Source: an uncultured Alistipes sp. (GTDB lineage Bacteria; Bacteroidota; Bacteroidia; Bacteroidales; Rikenellaceae). From it: a stretch of DNA of 64,000 nt. Shown here piece after piece: positions 36,624 through 45,132 of this stretch (position 1 is the stretch's first letter; each line of letters opens with the position of its first letter). The notes below the pieces were generated by a model. It had not been told where the DNA came from. It saw only the letters and a list, made by a program, of their open reading frames with translations, and made no database searches. The stretch is taken from NCBI GenBank assembly GCA_900550375.1, contig URRP01000006.1, forward strand, positions 1-64,000. The letters are read 5' to 3'. The translations under genes and the position numbers were made by a program.

Positions 36624-38966
36624 ATGCGTCTTTCGGAATTGAAAACCGGTCAGTCGGCTACGATCCTCAACGTGCTGGGACACGGCGGATTCCGTCGCCG
36701 GATCATGGAGATGGGGTTCGTTCGCGGCAAGCGGGTGGATGTATTGCAGAACGCACCGCTGCGCGATCCGATCAAATACAGGATTATGGATTACGAAGTT
36801 TCGCTGCGGCGCAGCGAGGCAGCGATGATCGTCGTAATCACCGCCGAAGAGGTGCAGCAGCTCTCCGTGTCGGGGGATACGGCCTTCGCATCCGGCGAAA
36901 CGAATGTCGAGGAGGTAATCTCCACACGCAGCCGCACGATCAACGTCGCCCTGATCGGCAATCCCAACAGCGGCAAAACCTCGCTGTTCAACGCCATTTC
37001 GGGCGGCCATGAGCACGTGGGCAATTACAGCGGGGTGACGGTCGGCGCCAAACGCGGCGAATACCGTTACAAGGGATACCGGTTTGTCATTACCGACCTG
37101 CCCGGCACCTATGCCCTTTCGGCCTATACGCCCGAGGAGTTGTACGTGCGCCGCCACTTGGTGAGCGATACGCCCGACGTGGTCGTCAACGCCGTGGTGG
37201 CTTCGAATCTCGAACGCAACCTCTACCTTACCACCGAACTGATCGACATCGACCCCAAGATGGTCGTTGCGCTCAATATGTACGACGAACTCGAGGCGAG
37301 CGGCGCCGTACTCGACTACGAACATTTGGGCGCCATGCTGGGCGTGCCGATGGTGCCCGTCGTGGCTAAAACGAGACGTGGCCTGCCGACGCTGCTCGAT
37401 ACGGTGATCGCCGTTTACGAGAACCAAGATCCCCGCGTGCGGCACATCCATATCAACAACGGTCCGGTCATCGAACAGGCGCTCCGGCCGCTGTACGAGC
37501 ATCTGAAGACCGACCGCGACGAGCTGCCCAAGCACTTCCCGCCGCGCTACTTCGCCATGAAGCTGCTCGAACGCGACAAGGAGGTGGAAGCGCAGTTGGC
37601 CGACTGCCCCCACTTCGCCGAGTGGATCGCGCTGCGCGACCGCGCCGTGCCGCAGGTCGAGGAGGAGCTGGACGAGGATGTCGAAACGGCTTTCGCCAAT
37701 CAGAAATACGGCTTCATCTCCGGCGCTCTGAAGGAGACTTATACCCCCGGAGAAAAGGAGCAGGCGCAGACGACGCATATGATCGATGCGTTCGTCACGC
37801 ACAAACTCTGGGGATTCCCGATCTTCTTCTTCCTCATGTGGCTGATGTTTTACTGTACGTTCCATGTAGGCCAGTATCCGCAGGAGTGGATCGAGTCGCT
37901 GGTCGGCTGGATCGGTTCGGGGTTGCAGCAGGCGATGCCCGACGGGGCGCTGAAGGATCTGCTGATCGACGGCGTGATCGGCGGCGTGGGGAGCGTGATC
38001 GTATTCCTGCCCAATATCATTATTCTCTATCTGTTCATCTCCTTTATGGAGGACTCGGGCTATCTGGCCCGTGCGGCCTTCATCATGGACCGTGTGATGC
38101 ACCGCATCGGGCTGCACGGCAAGTCGTTCATCCCCCTGGTGATGGGCTTCGGCTGCAACGTGCCGGCCATCATGGCTACGCGCACGATCGAGAGCCGCAC
38201 GAGCCGGTTGATTACGGTGCTCATCACCCCCTTCATGTCGTGCAGCGCGCGGCTGCCGATCTATATTCTCTTCGTCGGAACCTTCTTCCCCGATCACGGG
38301 GGGCTGGTGCTTTTGGGGCTATACCTGCTGGGCATCGTGCTGGCGGTAGTCACGGCGCGGCTGATGCGGCGTTTTCTCTATAAGGTCGACGAGACCCCCT
38401 TCGTCATGGAGCTGCCGCCCTACCGTATGCCGACGATGCGTACGACGCTGTCGCATATGTGGGACAAAAGCGCGCAGTATCTGCGCAAGATGGGCGGATT
38501 GATTCTCGTAGCGTCGCTCTTCGTCTGGTTCCTGAGTTATTTTCCCCGTCCTGCAGCAGGTGGACCGAAGATTGCGCACTATGAAAATTCCTATCTGGGA
38601 CAGCTGGGCCGCTGGTGCGAACCCGCTGTCGAGCCGCTGGGTCTGAATTGGAAGGCGGGTGTGGCGATTCTCTCCGGTGTTTCGGCTAAGGAGATCGTCG
38701 TCAGCACGCTCGGCGTGCTCTATTCGGAGGATGCGACGGCCAGCGAGGCTTCGCTGGCGCAGACGCTGCGCGAGAGCGATGATTTCACGCCGCAGTCGGC
38801 GCTGGCGTTTCTGGTCTTCGTGCTGTTGTATTTCCCCTGTATCGCCACGGTCGTGGCCGTCCGCAATGAAGCGGGGCGCGGCTGGGCTTTGGCATCGATG
38901 GTGTACAGTACGGCCGTGGCATGGTTCGTGGCGTGGATCGTCTATCACGTCGCTTTGTTGTTGTAG
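36624..38966 (+). CDS. feoB: ferrous iron transporter, FeoA-FeoB fusion
   Basis: 780 residues from MRLSELKTGQ. The frame opens 16 codons earlier, but those codons lie in the palindromic repeat and lack similarity. Residues 1-75 form an FeoA-type SH3 domain. The FeoB G domain starts near residue 107 with GNPNSGKTSLFNAISG (G1), DLPGTYALSAYTPEE (G3) and LNMYDELE (G4). Two gate domains with MGFGCNVPAIMATR and GVSAKEIVVSTLGVL lie in the membrane half. The protein takes up Fe2+ across the inner membrane. The Cys-rich partner gene begins directly at the stop codon. Confidence 0.97.
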   Translation: MRLSELKTGQSATILNVLGHGGFRRRIMEMGFVRGKRVDVLQNAPLRDPIKYRIMDYEVSLRRSEAAMIVVITAEEVQQLSVSGDTAFASGETNVEEVISTRSRTINVALIGNPNSGKTSLFNAISGGHEHVGNYSGVTVGAKRGEYRYKGYRFVITDLPGTYALSAYTPEELYVRRHLVSDTPDVVVNAVVASNLERNLYLTTELIDIDPKMVVALNMYDELEASGAVLDYEHLGAMLGVPMVPVVAKTRRGLPTLLDTVIAVYENQDPRVRHIHINNGPVIEQALRPLYEHLKTDRDELPKHFPPRYFAMKLLERDKEVEAQLADCPHFAEWIALRDRAVPQVEEELDEDVETAFANQKYGFISGALKETYTPGEKEQAQTTHMIDAFVTHKLWGFPIFFFLMWLMFYCTFHVGQYPQEWIESLVGWIGSGLQQAMPDGALKDLLIDGVIGGVGSVIVFLPNIIILYLFISFMEDSGYLARAAFIMDRVMHRIGLHGKSFIPLVMGFGCNVPAIMATRTIESRTSRLITVLITPFMSCSARLPIYILFVGTFFPDHGGLVLLGLYLLGIVLAVVTARLMRRFLYKVDETPFVMELPPYRMPTMRTTLSHMWDKSAQYLRKMGGLILVASLFVWFLSYFPRPAAGGPKIAHYENSYLGQLGRWCEPAVEPLGLNWKAGVAILSGVSAKEIVVSTLGVLYSEDATASEASLAQTLRESDDFTPQSALAFLVFVLLYFPCIATVVAVRNEAGRGWALASMVYSTAVAWFVAWIVYHVALLL

Positions 38967-39134
38967 ATGGATTGGCAGGATATAGCGGTTGCTCTCGTCG
39001 GCGTTGCGCTGGTGTGGATCGTCGTCCGGCGGCTCTTTTGCCGCGGGCGGGGGAATACGTCGGGCGGCTGCGCCTCCTGTGCCCGCGATTGTCCCCTGCA
39101 TGATTTGAAACGACACAAAAAAGACCGCTCCTGA
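38967..39134 (+). CDS. FeoB-associated Cys-rich membrane protein
   Basis: 55 residues starting at the base after the feoB stop. One membrane helix (DIAVALVGVALVWIVVRRLF) is followed by a basic tail with four clustered cysteines (CRGRGN, then SGGCASCARDC) and a Lys/Arg-rich end. Small proteins of this kind accompany FeoB in many bacteria and are thought to take the place of FeoC; the cysteines may bind Fe or an Fe-S cluster. The stop codon sits inside the terminator hairpin. Confidence 0.88.
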   Translation: MDWQDIAVALVGVALVWIVVRRLFCRGRGNTSGGCASCARDCPLHDLKRHKKDRS

Positions 39135-39149
39135 GAGCGGCCTTTTCTA
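39117..39149. terminator. bidirectional terminator after feo genes
   Basis: Stem around CCGCTC (39125-39130) and GAGCGG (39135-39140), extended by A and T runs on the two sides. It overlaps the stop codon of the Cys-rich gene and separates convergent operons. Confidence 0.85.
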
Positions 39150-39163
39150 TTTATAGCGTATCG

Positions 39164-40825
39164 TTACAATGCGAAGAGGATGAAGATCTGCGCCGTCAGA
39201 ACGCGCAGGAACATCACGACGGGATAGACCGTGGCGTAGCTTACCGCCGGCATATCGTTGCCTGCCGTGGCGTTGGCGTAGGCCAGCGCGGGAGGGTCGG
39301 TCGTGCTGCCTGCTATCAGTCCCATCAGGGTGTAATAGTTGATTTTCAGTCCGAGACGGGCGATGAGCGAGACGATCAGCAGCGGAACGACGGTGATGAT
39401 GACGCCGTAGCCTACCCAGCGATATCCGCCGTTCATGATCGCATCGACGAAGCCGTCGCCTGCGCCGATGCCCACGGCTGCCAGAAAGAGCGTGATGCCC
39501 ACCTCGCGCAGCATCAGATTGGCGCTTATGGTGGTATAGGTGACCAGATGGAAATGGGTGCCGAAGCGGCCGATCAGGATCGCCACGATCAGCGGGCCGC
39601 CGGCCAATCCCAATTTGACAGGCTGCGGAACGTTGAGCAGCGGAATCGAACCGAGCAGCACACCGAGCGCGATGCCGATGAAGATCGTGATGAGGTTCGG
39701 CTCGCGCAGTTTCTTCATCGAGTTGCCCAGCAGATCGGCCACCTGTGCGATCGCCTTCTCCGAACCTACGACCATCACGCGGTCACCCACCTGTAACTCC
39801 ATCCCCTGATAGGGGATCAGATCGACACCGGCGCGGTTGACGCGGGTGATGTTGATGCCGTATTTGGTGCGCAGGTGCAGGTCGGCGAATTTCTTGCCGT
39901 TGATGGAGGGCTTGGTAATGAGAATACGCCGCGATACGAGCTGGCTGTCGAGCGATCCCCACTCCTCGAAAGGCATGTCGATGATGTGGCCCAGAAAGGC
40001 GGCAATGGCGTCGGTATCCTCCGACGAGCAGACGATCAGCAGCTTGTCGCCGATATGCAGGCGGCTCTCCTGAGTAGCGACGGTGATGCGGTTGTCGGCA
40101 TCGGCGATACGCGAAATGACGAACGAGCGGTTGATCAACTCCTTCATTTCGCCGACCGTTCGGCCGTCGAGCACGGCGTTGGTGAACTGGATGGATATTT
40201 TGTCGGCGTATTTTTTATGTTCGTTGCTCATCGTCGCCAGTGCCTCGTCCTCCTTTTCGAAACGGATGCGCAGCGCGTAACGGACGAAGATCATCGAGAA
40301 GATGATGCCGACGACGCCCAGCGGATAGGCGACGGCATATCCCAGCGCTATCGTGGGATCGTTGATTCCCGATGCATCGCTGTAAGCCTGCTGTGCGGCG
40401 CCCAATCCCGGGGTATTGGTCACGGCGCCCGACAGAATGCCGACCATCGTGGGGATCGGCGTGCCGGTGGTCAGGTGCAGGATGTAGGCGGTACCGACTC
40501 CCAACAGGACGATGAGTGCCGCCAGTCCGACGAGCTGCATCCCGCCGTTTTTGAACGACGAGAAGAAGCCCGGACCGACTTGCAGACCGATCGAAAAGAC
40601 GAACAGGATCAAACCGAACTCCTTGACGAAGCTCAGCACGCCGGAGTCGATAGTCATACCGAAATGGCTGGCTGCGATGCCGACGAAGAGAATCCATGTC
40701 GTACCCAGCGAAACGCCTCCGATTTTGATTTTCCCCAACAGAATTCCGACGGTAATCACCAGTGCCAGAACGAAAATGGAGTGCGCCAGCGTATCGCCGA
40801 AAAAGAGGTTGTACAGCCAATACAT
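39164..40825 (-). CDS. AspT/YidE/YbjL family transporter with RCK-C domains
   Basis: 553 residues. Two AspT-YidE-YbjL membrane repeats, about residues 15-180 and 385-550, surround two cytoplasmic TrkA-C (RCK_C) domains, near 205-280 and 290-370. Repeat motifs include GLQVGPGFFSSF and NTPGLGAAQQAY in the first and GSTTDPPALAYANA in the second. Relatives exchange aspartate and alanine, or succinate and similar acids; the substrate here is unknown. The promoter carries a striking palindrome (40840-40867). Confidence 0.9.
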   Translation of the reverse strand: MYWLYNLFFGDTLAHSIFVLALVITVGILLGKIKIGGVSLGTTWILFVGIAASHFGMTIDSGVLSFVKEFGLILFVFSIGLQVGPGFFSSFKNGGMQLVGLAALIVLLGVGTAYILHLTTGTPIPTMVGILSGAVTNTPGLGAAQQAYSDASGINDPTIALGYAVAYPLGVVGIIFSMIFVRYALRIRFEKEDEALATMSNEHKKYADKISIQFTNAVLDGRTVGEMKELINRSFVISRIADADNRITVATQESRLHIGDKLLIVCSSEDTDAIAAFLGHIIDMPFEEWGSLDSQLVSRRILITKPSINGKKFADLHLRTKYGINITRVNRAGVDLIPYQGMELQVGDRVMVVGSEKAIAQVADLLGNSMKKLREPNLITIFIGIALGVLLGSIPLLNVPQPVKLGLAGGPLIVAILIGRFGTHFHLVTYTTISANLMLREVGITLFLAAVGIGAGDGFVDAIMNGGYRWVGYGVIITVVPLLIVSLIARLGLKINYYTLMGLIAGSTTDPPALAYANATAGNDMPAVSYATVYPVVMFLRVLTAQIFILFAL

Positions 40826-40839
40826 ACGTAACGAAGATT

Positions 40840-40867
40840 TACCTTTGACGAATTTTCGACAAAGGTA
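40840..40867. promoter_or_regulatory. 28-base palindrome over the transporter promoter
   Basis: Half sites TACCTTTG (40840-40847) and CAAAGGTA (40860-40867), with CGAA/TTCG inner pairs: 12 of 14 base pairs match. The right half is the -7 box (TACCTTTG, minus strand), so the dyad covers the transcription start and looks like an operator. Confidence 0.6.
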
Positions 40868-40891
40868 GCACTTTATTAATACTTAAAAAAA

Positions 40892-41587
40892 TTAGTAACA
40901 GAATTTTTCGAACAAAGGAATCAACAGCGCCGTAATAATCCCCATCAGCGCCATCGCCAATCCGCTGAGAGCACCCTCGACGGCTCCCAGCTCGATGGCG
41001 CGCGCCGTGCCGATGCCGTGGGCGGCCGAACCGAGCGCCAATCCCCGCGCCATCGGATTGACGATGCCGCATTTGCGCAGCAGGTGCGGGCCGACGATGC
41101 TGCCGAAGATGCCCACGAGGAAAACCACCACCGAGGTGACGCTCACCACTCCGCCGATCGGTTCGCTGATGGCTACGGCGATCGGAACGGTGACCGACTT
41201 GGGGGCGATGGAGTTCAGGATCGTGCGGTCGGCGCCCAATGCGCGGGCGATGTAGACGACGCTCAGCACCCCGACCACGCATCCTGTGACGATCGAGGTC
41301 AGAATGGGCAGCACCTGTCCGCGCAGATGTTCGATCTGTTCGTACATCAGGTAGCCCAGCGCAACGACCGACATGCCGAGCAGAAAGTCGAGGATCTGTG
41401 TGGCTTCGCGGTAGCGCTCGTATTCGATGCCGCAGACTTTCAGAAAGAGAATCAGGGCGGCGAACGCGAGCAGCGTCGGATGGAGGATCGCCAGTTTGAG
41501 CCGTCGGTGAAGCGCCACGCCGCCGCAGTAGAGACCCACGGTGAGCGTGAGCAGGAACATATCGGAGTCGATGAAGGTGCGGATCAT
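40892..41587 (-). CDS. lrgB: LrgB family membrane protein
   Basis: 231 residues with about six or seven membrane segments. LrgB signatures IAPKSVTVPIAVAISEPIGG (near residue 125) and GLALGSAAHGIGTARA (near 185) are complete. LrgB works with LrgA; in Gram-positives the pair counteracts holin-like proteins, and plant and some bacterial homologues carry glycolate/glycerate or pyruvate. The start overlaps lrgA by 4 bases. The function in Bacteroidota is not settled. Confidence 0.93.
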   Translation of the reverse strand: MIRTFIDSDMFLLTLTVGLYCGGVALHRRLKLAILHPTLLAFAALILFLKVCGIEYERYREATQILDFLLGMSVVALGYLMYEQIEHLRGQVLPILTSIVTGCVVGVLSVVYIARALGADRTILNSIAPKSVTVPIAVAISEPIGGVVSVTSVVVFLVGIFGSIVGPHLLRKCGIVNPMARGLALGSAAHGIGTARAIELGAVEGALSGLAMALMGIITALLIPLFEKFCY

Positions 41588-41919
41588 GATTTACGGCCGA
41601 TTTTCTGGAAAGTCCATCCTACGCAGAGCAGCACCAGCAGCGTGCTGACGACGCTGGCGACCAGAATTGCCCACAGATGCTGCATAATCAGATCGTACGA
41701 CACCATCAGCCCCACGCCGAAGGGGACGAAGAAGAGTCCCATCGAGCCGAGCAGGAACCGTGCGGCGGGACGCACGCGGTGCGGCTTGACGATCCGCAGG
41801 CACAATGCACCGAAAAGCAATATCATCCCGATCACGTTACCGGATATATATCCGCCTGTGAAATAAGCGATTGCATTGCCTATCAGCCAGAATAGAAGGA
41901 TATGGAACAGTCCTAACAC
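41584..41919 (-). CDS. lrgA: CidA/LrgA family membrane protein
   Basis: 111 residues beginning with GTG at 41919. Four membrane segments; the family pattern GNVIGMILLFGALCLRIVKP and LFFVPFGVGLMVSYDLI is present. The first helix begins at the start codon (LGLFHILLFWLIGN), so no later start is possible. The -7 promoter box ends 5 bases before the GTG, which leaves at most a two-base leader. It overlaps lrgB by 4 bases. Confidence 0.9.
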   Translation of the reverse strand: MLGLFHILLFWLIGNAIAYFTGGYISGNVIGMILLFGALCLRIVKPHRVRPAARFLLGSMGLFFVPFGVGLMVSYDLIMQHLWAILVASVVSTLLVLLCVGWTFQKIGRKS

Positions 41920-41924
41920 GGGCG

Positions 41925-41932
41925 CAAAGATA
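41925..41932 (-). promoter_or_regulatory. -7 box of the lrgAB promoter
   Basis: Perfect TATCTTTG on the minus strand, followed by CGCCC and the GTG start of lrgA. The -33 box is poor, so the promoter call rests on the -7 box alone. Confidence 0.6.
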
Positions 41933-42009
41933 CGACGAACAAAAGTAAAAGTGTACCGCCCGAAGAAAAATAAGTAGTGAAATCATGCCGTAATATTAAT
42001 TAATTTAAT

Positions 42010-42017
42010 TATCTTTG
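42010..42017 (+). promoter_or_regulatory. -7 box of the aminotransferase promoter
   Basis: Perfect TATCTTTG after an AT-rich stretch; -33 box not clear. The leader is about 25 bases. Confidence 0.6.
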
Positions 42018-42045
42018 TACGGTTAATGATTTCACACTGAATCTT

Positions 42046-43230
42046 ATGGGAAAAGGAGTAACTATCGAGCGTTCACATCGTCTGGACGGTATCGGCGAGT
42101 ACTATTTTTCGCGTCGTTTGCGCGAAATCGCCGAGACGGAGGCGGCCACCGGCCGTCAAATCATCAAGTTGGCTATGGGCAGCCCCGATCTTCCGCCTGC
42201 GCAGGCAGTCATCGATACGCTGGCCCGCGAAGCACAGCGCCCCGACGTACACAAGTACATGTCCTATCAGGGAGAACCTATTCTGCGCAAAGCCTTTGCC
42301 GATTGGTATAAGAAGTACTACAGCGTGGATCTCGACTGGAAATCGGAGGTGTATCCGCTGATCGGTTCGAAAGAGGGCCTGATGCATGTCAGCATGACTT
42401 TTCTCAATAAGGGCGATAAGGTGCTCGTGCCCAACCCCGGCTACCCCACGTACAGCGCTGCCGTGAAACTTGCGGGCGGCGAGATGGTGACCTACGCGCT
42501 GAACAAGCAGACGGGCTTCCTGCCCGACTTCGAGGCGATCGAGAAGGCCGGACTGGACGGTGTGAAGATGATGCTCATCAACTACCCCAACATGCCGACG
42601 GGACAGACTCCTACGATGGAGCTGTTCGAGAAGATCGTAGCCTTCGGTGCCAAGCACAATATCCTGATCGTGCATGACAATCCGTATAGCTTCGTGCGCA
42701 ACAAGAACCGCCTGAGCATTTTCCAAGTGCCGGGAGCTAAAGAGGTCGCGCTCGAGCTGAACTCGCTTTCGAAGGGACACTCGATGGCCGGATGGCGCGT
42801 AGGCGTTCTGCTCGGCAAAAAGGAGTGGATCGATGCGGTGCTCACGTTCCGCAGCAATATGGATTCGGGTATGTTCTACCCTATTCAGGCCGCGGCGGCC
42901 ACGGCGCTCGGATTGGGCGAGGAGTGGTTCACGCAGCTCAATGAGATTTATTACGCCCGCGAGAAGCAGGCATACGCGCTTTTGGATGCGCTGGGCTGCA
43001 AATACCGTTTGGGGCAGGCCGGTTTGTTCGTATGGGCCGAGTTGCCGGAAGACTACGAGGGCGATTCGTTCCAGTTCTCGGACGAGGTGATGGAGAAGTG
43101 CGACGTCTTCCTTACGCCGGGAGCCATCTTCGGCAGTGAGGGCAAGCGGTACATCCGTATTACGCTCTGCTGCCCGGCCGAACTGCTCGAAAAGGCGGCC
43201 AAAGCGATCAAGGAACGTTTCCGCAAATAA
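42046..43230 (+). CDS. PLP-dependent class I/II aminotransferase
   Basis: 394 residues. The cofactor lysine is in SLSKGHSMAGWRVG near residue 243. Motifs PNPGYPTYSAAVKLAGGE (near 127), NYPNMPTGQ (near 182) and HDNPYSFV (near 210) fit aminotransferase class I/II, close to the aspartate and LL-diaminopimelate aminotransferase-like group (MGSPDLPPAQAVIDTL). The amino-group donor cannot be told from sequence. It is a single gene bounded by a promoter box and a terminator. Confidence 0.93.
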   Translation: MGKGVTIERSHRLDGIGEYYFSRRLREIAETEAATGRQIIKLAMGSPDLPPAQAVIDTLAREAQRPDVHKYMSYQGEPILRKAFADWYKKYYSVDLDWKSEVYPLIGSKEGLMHVSMTFLNKGDKVLVPNPGYPTYSAAVKLAGGEMVTYALNKQTGFLPDFEAIEKAGLDGVKMMLINYPNMPTGQTPTMELFEKIVAFGAKHNILIVHDNPYSFVRNKNRLSIFQVPGAKEVALELNSLSKGHSMAGWRVGVLLGKKEWIDAVLTFRSNMDSGMFYPIQAAAATALGLGEEWFTQLNEIYYAREKQAYALLDALGCKYRLGQAGLFVWAELPEDYEGDSFQFSDEVMEKCDVFLTPGAIFGSEGKRYIRITLCCPAELLEKAAKAIKERFRK

Positions 43231-43249
43231 GACCTGCGGGTTGTTTATC

Positions 43250-43284
43250 AAAAGCGGATGCTGCAAAGCATCCGCTTTTTCTTG
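43250..43284 (+). terminator. terminator of the aminotransferase gene
   Basis: Perfect 12-base arms 43250-43261 and 43268-43279, loop TGCAAA, followed by TTTCTTG. Confidence 0.9.
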
Positions 43285-43362
43285 CGCCGTAGTCGCTGTT
43301 GAAGCGGAAAATCGAGCTGCAAAGGATGAACCGTTTACCCATTCTTGTTTCGGAACGCTGGA

Positions 43363-43593
43363 ATGTCCGCGTACGGGATGCTGGAGATGCCGGGCTATGC
43401 CGTTTCGGGATTGCATATTACCGTTCCGCAGGCGTGCTATCTGATTTCGCCCTATGCGGCGAGCGCCTCTTTCTGCGGAGTGCCGATCGACCGCGGCCTG
43501 AGCTGCGCATATTCGGCGCTGTCGGGCGTGGAATTTACGCTGGCGGGGTCTCTGCTGGTGTCGTTTTTCGTGCGGTGGCGGTATGTGGTTTAG
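43363..43593 (+). CDS. hypothetical small protein
   Basis: 76 residues from the ATG at 43363, without any family I recognise. It is moderately hydrophobic, with a possible helix at the C-terminus (FTLAGSLLVSFFV) ending in RWRYVV, and three cysteines. Support for a gene is positional: a terminator precedes it, and another begins 5 bases after its stop. No promoter box is visible, so it could be a decayed gene or chance reading frame. Confidence 0.35.
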   Translation: MSAYGMLEMPGYAVSGLHITVPQACYLISPYAASASFCGVPIDRGLSCAYSALSGVEFTLAGSLLVSFFVRWRYVV

Positions 43594-43597
43594 CGGG

Positions 43598-43624
43598 GCG
43601 GGATGAAAATCCCGCTCTTTTTTG
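43598..43624 (+). terminator. terminator before the sigma factor gene
   Basis: GCGGGAT (43598-43604), loop GAAA, ATCCCGC (43609-43615), then TCTTTTTTTG. A textbook rho-independent terminator with no recognised gene directly before it other than the small frame ending at 43593. Confidence 0.85.
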
Positions 43625-43673
43625 TAACCTTTTCGCTATCTTTACATCTAATCAACGAATTTCGACCCGAAAG

Positions 43674-44198
43674 ATGGAGAACCCGACCGACAAGGAGATA
43701 GTGGCGCTGGTGCTGGCCGGCGATACCGAAGCATTCGGTGAGCTGGTAAGCCGCTATTCGGGACGGGTGTATGCGCTGGCGTTTGCCGTGGTGCGCGATG
43801 CACAGCGGGCCGATGACGTTACGCAGGAGACTTTTATCCGCGCCTATGAGCATCTCGATGGGTTTCGGGGTGCGAGTGCTTTTGCTACGTGGCTTTACCG
43901 TATCGCCTACAACCGAGCCGTCGGTGAATGCCGCCGCAGGTTTTACGGCCGTCTCGATGCCGAATCCTGTGCGGTGGCGGAGGAGCGGCCGGCAGAACGG
44001 TTCGATGAGGAGACAGTCGGCAGGATGCACCGTGCGCTGGCGCGTCTTGCGCCCGACGAACGGGCGTTGGTGACGCTTTTTTACGAAGACGAACGGTCGG
44101 TGGCCGAGATCGCGCAGATTATGGATTTGACGCTTTCGAACGTGAAGGTGCGGCTGCATCGGGTGCGGGGACGGATCCGGCAATATATGGAGGAGTGA
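43674..44198 (+). CDS. ECF-type RNA polymerase sigma factor
   Basis: 174 residues from the ATG at 43674; the frame is open to 43299, but that part lies across two terminators. Region 2 spans ADDVTQETFIRAYEHLDGF and ASAFATWLYRIAYNRA (about residues 40-85). Region 4 spans APDERALVTLFYEDERSVAE and IAQIMDLTLSNVKVRLHRVR to the end. It should redirect RNA polymerase to a small regulon. A TATCTTTA box lies at 43637-43644. Its stop overlaps the start of the next gene (TGATG), a layout typical of sigma and anti-sigma pairs. Confidence 0.95.
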   Translation: MENPTDKEIVALVLAGDTEAFGELVSRYSGRVYALAFAVVRDAQRADDVTQETFIRAYEHLDGFRGASAFATWLYRIAYNRAVGECRRRFYGRLDAESCAVAEERPAERFDEETVGRMHRALARLAPDERALVTLFYEDERSVAEIAQIMDLTLSNVKVRLHRVRGRIRQYMEE

Positions 44199-44530
44199 TG
44201 ATGGAAAAACAACAATTGAACGATGAGCGGCTGGCGGAGCTGATCCGCACTGCTTTGCCGCGGCGGGAGGCTCCCGTGGGGTTGGAGACGCGTATTATGG
44301 CGCAGGTCGTTCTGCGAGATCGGCAGCGGCGCGAACGTAGGGCGATCGCCGCGATGGCGTGCTACTGCCTGGGAACCGCTGCGGCGATGGCCGTCGTGGT
44401 GTTCGCCTGTCTGCGGTCGGTCGATTCGCCGGAGGGGCTGTTACAGGTCTTGGCGATCTTGGCGGGTGTCGTGGCGGCGATGATTATCGCCTGCGGCGAT
44501 CGGGCGACGGAAATTCTGCGCAGCCTGTAA
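44198..44530 (+). CDS. small membrane protein, candidate anti-sigma factor
   Basis: 110 residues; an alternative ATG follows directly at 44201, placed well behind AGGAG (44191-44195). The N-terminal 45 residues are charged and cytoplasmic (ERLAELIRTALPRREAP, LETRIMAQVVLRDRQRRE). Two membrane helices follow (MACYCLGTAAAMAVVVFACL and VLAILAGVVAAMIIACG). It has no HCC zinc motif. Position directly after the sigma gene and a cytoplasmic helical domain with membrane anchor suggest it holds the sigma factor at the membrane; this is inference. Confidence 0.7.
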   Translation: MMEKQQLNDERLAELIRTALPRREAPVGLETRIMAQVVLRDRQRRERRAIAAMACYCLGTAAAMAVVVFACLRSVDSPEGLLQVLAILAGVVAAMIIACGDRATEILRSL

Positions 44531-44593
44531 CCTTTTTCGGTTGAAGCGGTCTAATAGATGAATTTAATTATTAACCTATAAAACAATAATGTT

Positions 44594-45043
44594 ATGAGTG
44601 TCGGATATCAAATAAGTGAAGTTCTCGAACAGATTATGTGGATGGGCGTCGCTTTCGGGATCGTCGGCTATTTTATCTACCGCGAATGGGCGCGCCGGCG
44701 CGAGAATATGGCGATGATGGAGCGCATGACGCCTGAACAGCTGGCTGACATCCGGCGCGTGGACGCCGAAATCGAAATCGAGCGCAAGCGGCGCAGCGCC
44801 GGCAATCTATGGCTTCTGCGGGCCGGAATGGCGATTCTCGGCGGTGGATTGGGCGGCTTCTTGGGGCTGACGTTTATGGAGCATACATCGGAGAAATCTT
44901 TTTATGTGAGCATGAACATCTACGCTTGTCAGTTGATGGCACTCATCGTGCTGATGGTCGGTCTCTTTATCTTCTTCGAATTTCTAATCGAGTTGTGGCT
45001 CAAACGGATGGAAGAACGCTGGCACACGAGCGAACAGAAATAG
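44594..45043 (+). CDS. DUF6249-like membrane protein
   Basis: 149 residues. A first membrane helix (IMWMGVAFGIVGYFIYREW) is followed by a charged cytoplasmic stretch (RRENMAMMERMTPEQLADI and RRVDAEIEIERKRRS), then two helices (LLRAGMAILGGGLGGFLGL and MALIVLMVGLFIFFEFLI). The pattern resembles the DUF6249 proteins that accompany ECF sigma factors in Bacteroidales; the exact family name is from memory and should be treated as tentative. It follows the anti-sigma candidate by 63 bases and ends at a terminator, so it is likely part of the same module. Confidence 0.75.
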   Translation: MSVGYQISEVLEQIMWMGVAFGIVGYFIYREWARRRENMAMMERMTPEQLADIRRVDAEIEIERKRRSAGNLWLLRAGMAILGGGLGGFLGLTFMEHTSEKSFYVSMNIYACQLMALIVLMVGLFIFFEFLIELWLKRMEERWHTSEQK

Positions 45044-45062
45044 TTTCCAACCTTTTTAGTGG

Positions 45063-45100
45063 AACGGGGCTGCATCCGAAAAGATGCAACCCCGTTTTTG
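45063..45100. terminator. bidirectional terminator
   Basis: Arms 45063-45076 and 45083-45096 (14 bases, one G-U) with loop CGAAAA and a T-run. It lies between the sigma module and purT, which converge. Confidence 0.9.
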
Positions 45101-45132
45101 CGATTCCTCGCAGCGGCACCGGCCGTGCCGGA

